Assembly (NCBI GenBank): GCA_947457325.1 | Contig: CANGVU010000037.1 | Location: 1 to 8,187, forward strand | Source: Flavobacteriales bacterium | GTDB taxonomy: Bacteria > Bacteroidota > Bacteroidia > Flavobacteriales_D > Sanyastnellaceae | Direction: 5' to 3' | DNA: 8,187 nt | In this document: piece by piece, positions 6,343-8,187 of the stretch | Layout of the letters: the number at the start of each line of letters is the position of its first letter | How positions within the stretch are numbered: position 1 is the stretch's first letter | The notes under the pieces: generated by a model | What the model was told of the DNA's origin: nothing | The model's input: only the letters and a program-made list of their open reading frames with translations | The model's database searches: none | Made by a program: the position numbers and the translations under genes

Positions 6343-6696
6343 CTAGTCTTCATCGCCGTCATCATCATCGCCATCATCGTTGTTGTCGGCATTATCATCA
6401 TCGTCATCATCGTCGTCATCATCGGAATCGGAATCTCCCTTGAAATTATCGAAATCTCCTACAGGCATTCCTGCCGCATCGTTGCCTTCATCATCCCCAG
6501 CCACTTCCATGTTCTTGTCAATCTTGAACAAGTAAATGGTATCCTCTGTTTTTATTTCGAGCGCTTTGATGAATTCTCCTTTTGGAGTTGTAAAAGAAAC
6601 CAAATTTTCATTTTCAAATCCATTGGGATAAAATTCAGCAATTAAATCTGCATGCTCTTGCGAAATGTTCTTGTAATCTTTGATAATGCGCTTCAT
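6343..6696 (-). CDS. Small conserved-looking protein with poly-aspartate C-terminal tail
   Basis: 117-aa protein of unknown function, with no signal peptide or membrane segment. Residues 1-62 look like a compact folded domain: basic start M-K-R-I-I-K-D-Y-K, then Y-P-N-G-F, L-V-S-F-T-T-P-K-G-E-F-I-K-A-L-E and T-E-D-T-I-Y-L-F-K-I. I recall similar small proteins in other Bacteroidota but cannot name a family. From about residue 67 the chain becomes acidic: 22 of the last 30 residues are Asp or Glu, including ten consecutive Asp (92-101). Start ATG 6696 is 22 nt downstream of the deoxyhypusine-synthase-like stop, and the shared terminator follows, so the two genes are probably cotranscribed. An acidic tail could bind cations, polyamines or basic proteins; this is speculation. 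The clean stop and codon-like pattern argue for a real gene despite the low complexity. Confidence 0.8.
   Translation of the reverse strand: MKRIIKDYKNISQEHADLIAEFYPNGFENENLVSFTTPKGEFIKALEIKTEDTIYLFKIDKNMEVAGDDEGNDAAGMPVGDFDNFKGDSDSDDDDDDDDDDNADNNDDGDDDDGDED
6346..6423 (-). repeat. GAY trinucleotide-rich tract encoding the poly-Asp tail
   Basis: Read on the minus strand, this is mostly GAT and GAC codons with a few AAT, AAC, GCC, GGC and GAA interruptions; 6394-6423 is ten uninterrupted Asp codons. GAT and GAC are mixed, so it is not a perfect microsatellite, but slippage here would change tail length in frame. Confidence 0.75.
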
Positions 6697-6718
6697 ATCT
6701 CTTTTGTAACAAACTTAT

Positions 6719-7696
6719 TTATTGATTTAATAACCAGGCAAAGATGAGCGGTGCCACGATGGTTGCGTCACTTTCAATGACAAATTTAGGGGTGTTAATG
6801 TCCAATTTACCCCAAGTGATTTTTTCATTGGGAACCGCGCCAGAATAAGATCCATAACTTGTTGTGCTGTCAGAAATCTGGCAGAAATATGACCAAAATG
6901 GAACATCATGCATTTCCATATCTTGATACAACATGGGAACAACACAAATGGGGAAGTCACCCGCGATACCACCTCCAATTTGAAAAAATCCAATTCCTTT
7001 ACCAGCACAATTTTGGGTGTACCAATTGGCCAACCACATCATGTATTCAATCCCGCTTTTCATCGTCGTGGGTTTGATCTCAGATTTAATACAATAGCTG
7101 GCGAAAATATTTCCCATTGTACTGTCTTCCCATCCTGGTACGATGATGGGTAGATTGCGCTCGGCGGCAGCAATCATCCAAGAGTTCTTGGGGTCAATTT
7201 GATAATATTGTTCTAAAACACCACTCAATATCATTTTGTACATGAATTCATGGGGGAAATAACGCTCTCCTTTTTCATCGGCATCCTTCCACAAAGCATG
7301 TATGTGTTTTTGTAATCTTCTGAATGCCTCCTCTTCAGGAATGCAAGTATCCGTTACGCGATTCAAGCCTTGCTCCAATAAATCCCACTCATCTTGTGGA
7401 GTAAGATCACGGTAGTTTGGCACTCTGCGGTAGTGGTCATGTGCTACCAAATTCATGAGGTCTTCTTCTAAGTTGGCACCAGTGCATGAGATGATATCTA
7501 CTTTTCCTTGACGAATCATTTCTGCCAAACTTATACCCAGCTCCGCGGTGGACATTGCTCCTGCTAGGGTAATCATCATTTTCCCGCCTTCAGTAAGGTG
7601 CGCTTCGTAACCCTTAGCTGCATCCACAACAGTAGCTGCATTGAAGTGCAAATACTGCGATTCCATGAAGTCTCGGATGCTGGTGAATTTACTCAT
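6719..7696 (-). CDS. Deoxyhypusine synthase family protein (bacterial DHS-like / homospermidine synthase-like)
   Basis: NAD-dependent enzyme family that transfers an aminobutyl group from spermidine. Eukaryotic members modify eIF5A; bacteria lack eIF5A, and bacterial relatives are linked to polyamine synthesis such as homospermidine. From ATG 7696 the protein has 325 aa. Family marks: L-A-G-A-M-S (44-49), S-C-T-G-A-N-L-E-E-D (70-79), G-W-E-D-S-T (188-193), G-G-G (241-243), W-G-K (295-297) and S-D-A-T (309-312). K297 aligns with the catalytic Lys329 of human DHS. Where human DHS has the active-site G-G-G-V-V-K-H-H, this protein has G-G-G-I-A-G-D-F, so the essential His is absent and the acceptor probably differs. 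An upstream TTG at 7732 extends the frame but overlaps the -7 box of the candidate promoter, so ATG 7696 is preferred. The poly-Asp protein gene follows after 22 nt. Confidence 0.88.
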   Translation of the reverse strand: MSKFTSIRDFMESQYLHFNAATVVDAAKGYEAHLTEGGKMMITLAGAMSTAELGISLAEMIRQGKVDIISCTGANLEEDLMNLVAHDHYRRVPNYRDLTPQDEWDLLEQGLNRVTDTCIPEEEAFRRLQKHIHALWKDADEKGERYFPHEFMYKMILSGVLEQYYQIDPKNSWMIAAAERNLPIIVPGWEDSTMGNIFASYCIKSEIKPTTMKSGIEYMMWLANWYTQNCAGKGIGFFQIGGGIAGDFPICVVPMLYQDMEMHDVPFWSYFCQISDSTTSYGSYSGAVPNEKITWGKLDINTPKFVIESDATIVAPLIFAWLLNQ

Positions 7697-7729
7697 TTCG
7701 TTTTTGATTTTGACATTTGAATTTCTGCG

Positions 7730-7759
7730 CAAATATGGACACGTTCGCGTAAACTCAAA
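7730..7759 (-). promoter_or_regulatory. Candidate Bacteroidota promoter for the DHS-like / acidic-tail operon
   Basis: On the minus strand TTTG (7756-7759) is followed after 18 nt by CATATTTG (7730-7737), which matches TAnnTTTG except at the first base. Transcription would begin near 7722, leaving a short leader to ATG 7696. The A/T homopolymer runs just upstream (7757-7764 and 7780-7789) could aid promoter bending. The spacing and position fit well, but it was found by eye. Confidence 0.5.
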
Positions 7760-7809
7760 AAAAACTTTGATGAATTTTCAAAAAAAAAATGTGCAATGAA
7801 AAAAGAACT

Positions 7810-8187
7810 TTATCGAGGGTTGATTAAGGTCACTATTTTTCTTTTTAATATTCGCTTAATTTGAACGTCTACTGTTTTATCCAATGGATCTTTTAGAATA
7901 TAATGCACCTTACAATCGATGGCATCTACCTTGATTTGAACAGTTTTCACGGAAAAGGTATCGGGAATAATGTCGGTATGAAAGGCGTAAATTTCGTCCC
8001 AAAGTGTTTTTTCAATGACATTGATATCAGATAGGGTGTAAGGATTTACTTGAAAATCGATGTATGATTTTTTTAATTCTCGTCGTGTATAGTTGATGAT
8101 TTCTTCGCTAAAGACTTTGTTATTGGGAATGTAAATGATGTCATCATCTTCACTGAGCAAGTGAACATTGGTGAGGGTGATATCCAA
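7810..8187 (-). CDS. MscS-family mechanosensitive ion channel, C-terminal part (5' end outside window)
   Basis: C-terminal 125 residues of a small-conductance mechanosensitive channel, an inner-membrane protein that releases solutes on osmotic downshock. The visible part begins with D-I-T-L-T-N-V-H, then D-D-D-I-I-Y-I-P-N-N-K-V-F, matching the beta-domain signature of MscS in which a loop residue is followed by I-P-N. The rest (I-N-Y-T-R-R and onward) fits the cytoplasmic alpha/beta domain, ending soon after V-D-V-Q-I-K-R-I-L-K. The membrane helices and pore are not in the window. The codon at the window edge is TTG and is an internal Leu, not a start. The TAA stop is 113 nt upstream of the DHS-like start. 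No clear stem-loop was found after the stop, only T runs, so read-through into the next operon is possible. Confidence 0.82.
   Translation of the reverse strand: MDITLTNVHLLSEDDDIIYIPNNKVFSEEIINYTRRELKKSYIDFQVNPYTLSDINVIEKTLWDEIYAFHTDIIPDTFSVKTVQIKVDAIDCKVHYILKDPLDKTVDVQIKRILKRKIVTLINPR

Noticed and set aside
6246..6645. Plus-strand open frames rich in His/Arg and Ile/Val across the acidic-tail gene
   Set aside because: They are the reverse complement of the Asp-codon tract (ATC/GTC repeats read in other frames), while the minus-strand frame has a plausible folded N-terminal domain, a neighbour in an operon and a terminator right after its stop.
6727..7008. Second minus-strand frame inside the DHS-like gene
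   Set aside because: It is an out-of-frame overlap; the family motifs W-G-K and S-D-A-T are in the other frame.
7740..7809. Possible terminator for the MscS gene
   Set aside because: There are T runs on the minus strand, but the only stems (such as TGAA/TTCA and TCAAA/TTTGA) are short and AT-rich, so I do not call one.

Overview
The window looks like a chromosomal segment of a Bacteroidota bacterium, most likely of the Flavobacteriia or a neighbouring class. The indications are moderate-to-low G+C, few Shine-Dalgarno sequences, a candidate promoter of the TTTG / TAnnTTTG type, and a secreted protein ending in a type IX secretion (Por) sorting domain. No tRNA, rRNA, CRISPR array, insertion sequence, phage or defence gene was seen.

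Left half (1-5106, + strand): the 3' end of a surface-polysaccharide operon. In order it holds the C-terminal part of a family 2 glycosyltransferase, a Wzy/O-antigen-ligase-like membrane protein, a WecG/TagA/CpsF (GT26) glycosyltransferase, a UDP-GlcNAc 2-epimerase, and an initiating undecaprenyl-phosphate sugar phosphotransferase. The first four genes are tightly packed (two ATGA overlaps and one 4-nt gap). Read together: the phosphotransferase starts the lipid-linked repeat unit, the epimerase probably supplies UDP-ManNAc, the GT26 enzyme probably adds ManNAc or a derivative, the GT2 enzyme adds another sugar, and the Wzy-like protein polymerises or ligates the product outside the inner membrane. 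Flippase, chain-length control, export and other sugar-nucleotide genes would lie upstream of the window.

Right half (5103-8187, - strand): this converges on the polysaccharide operon, and the two facing TAG stop codons share a CTAG palindrome. The first gene encodes a cysteine-rich secreted protein with three Kazal-like modules, two copies of another six-cysteine module, and a type IX sorting tail. Next come a strong intrinsic terminator, a small protein with a poly-Asp tail, and a deoxyhypusine-synthase-family enzyme in the same apparent operon as the acidic protein, with a candidate promoter before it. The window ends inside the C-terminal part of an MscS-type mechanosensitive channel gene.

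The least ordinary items are the modular Kazal protein with its unrecognised second module, and the deoxyhypusine-synthase homologue paired with the acidic protein. The rest is standard Bacteroidota gene content. I found no convincing wholly new system.
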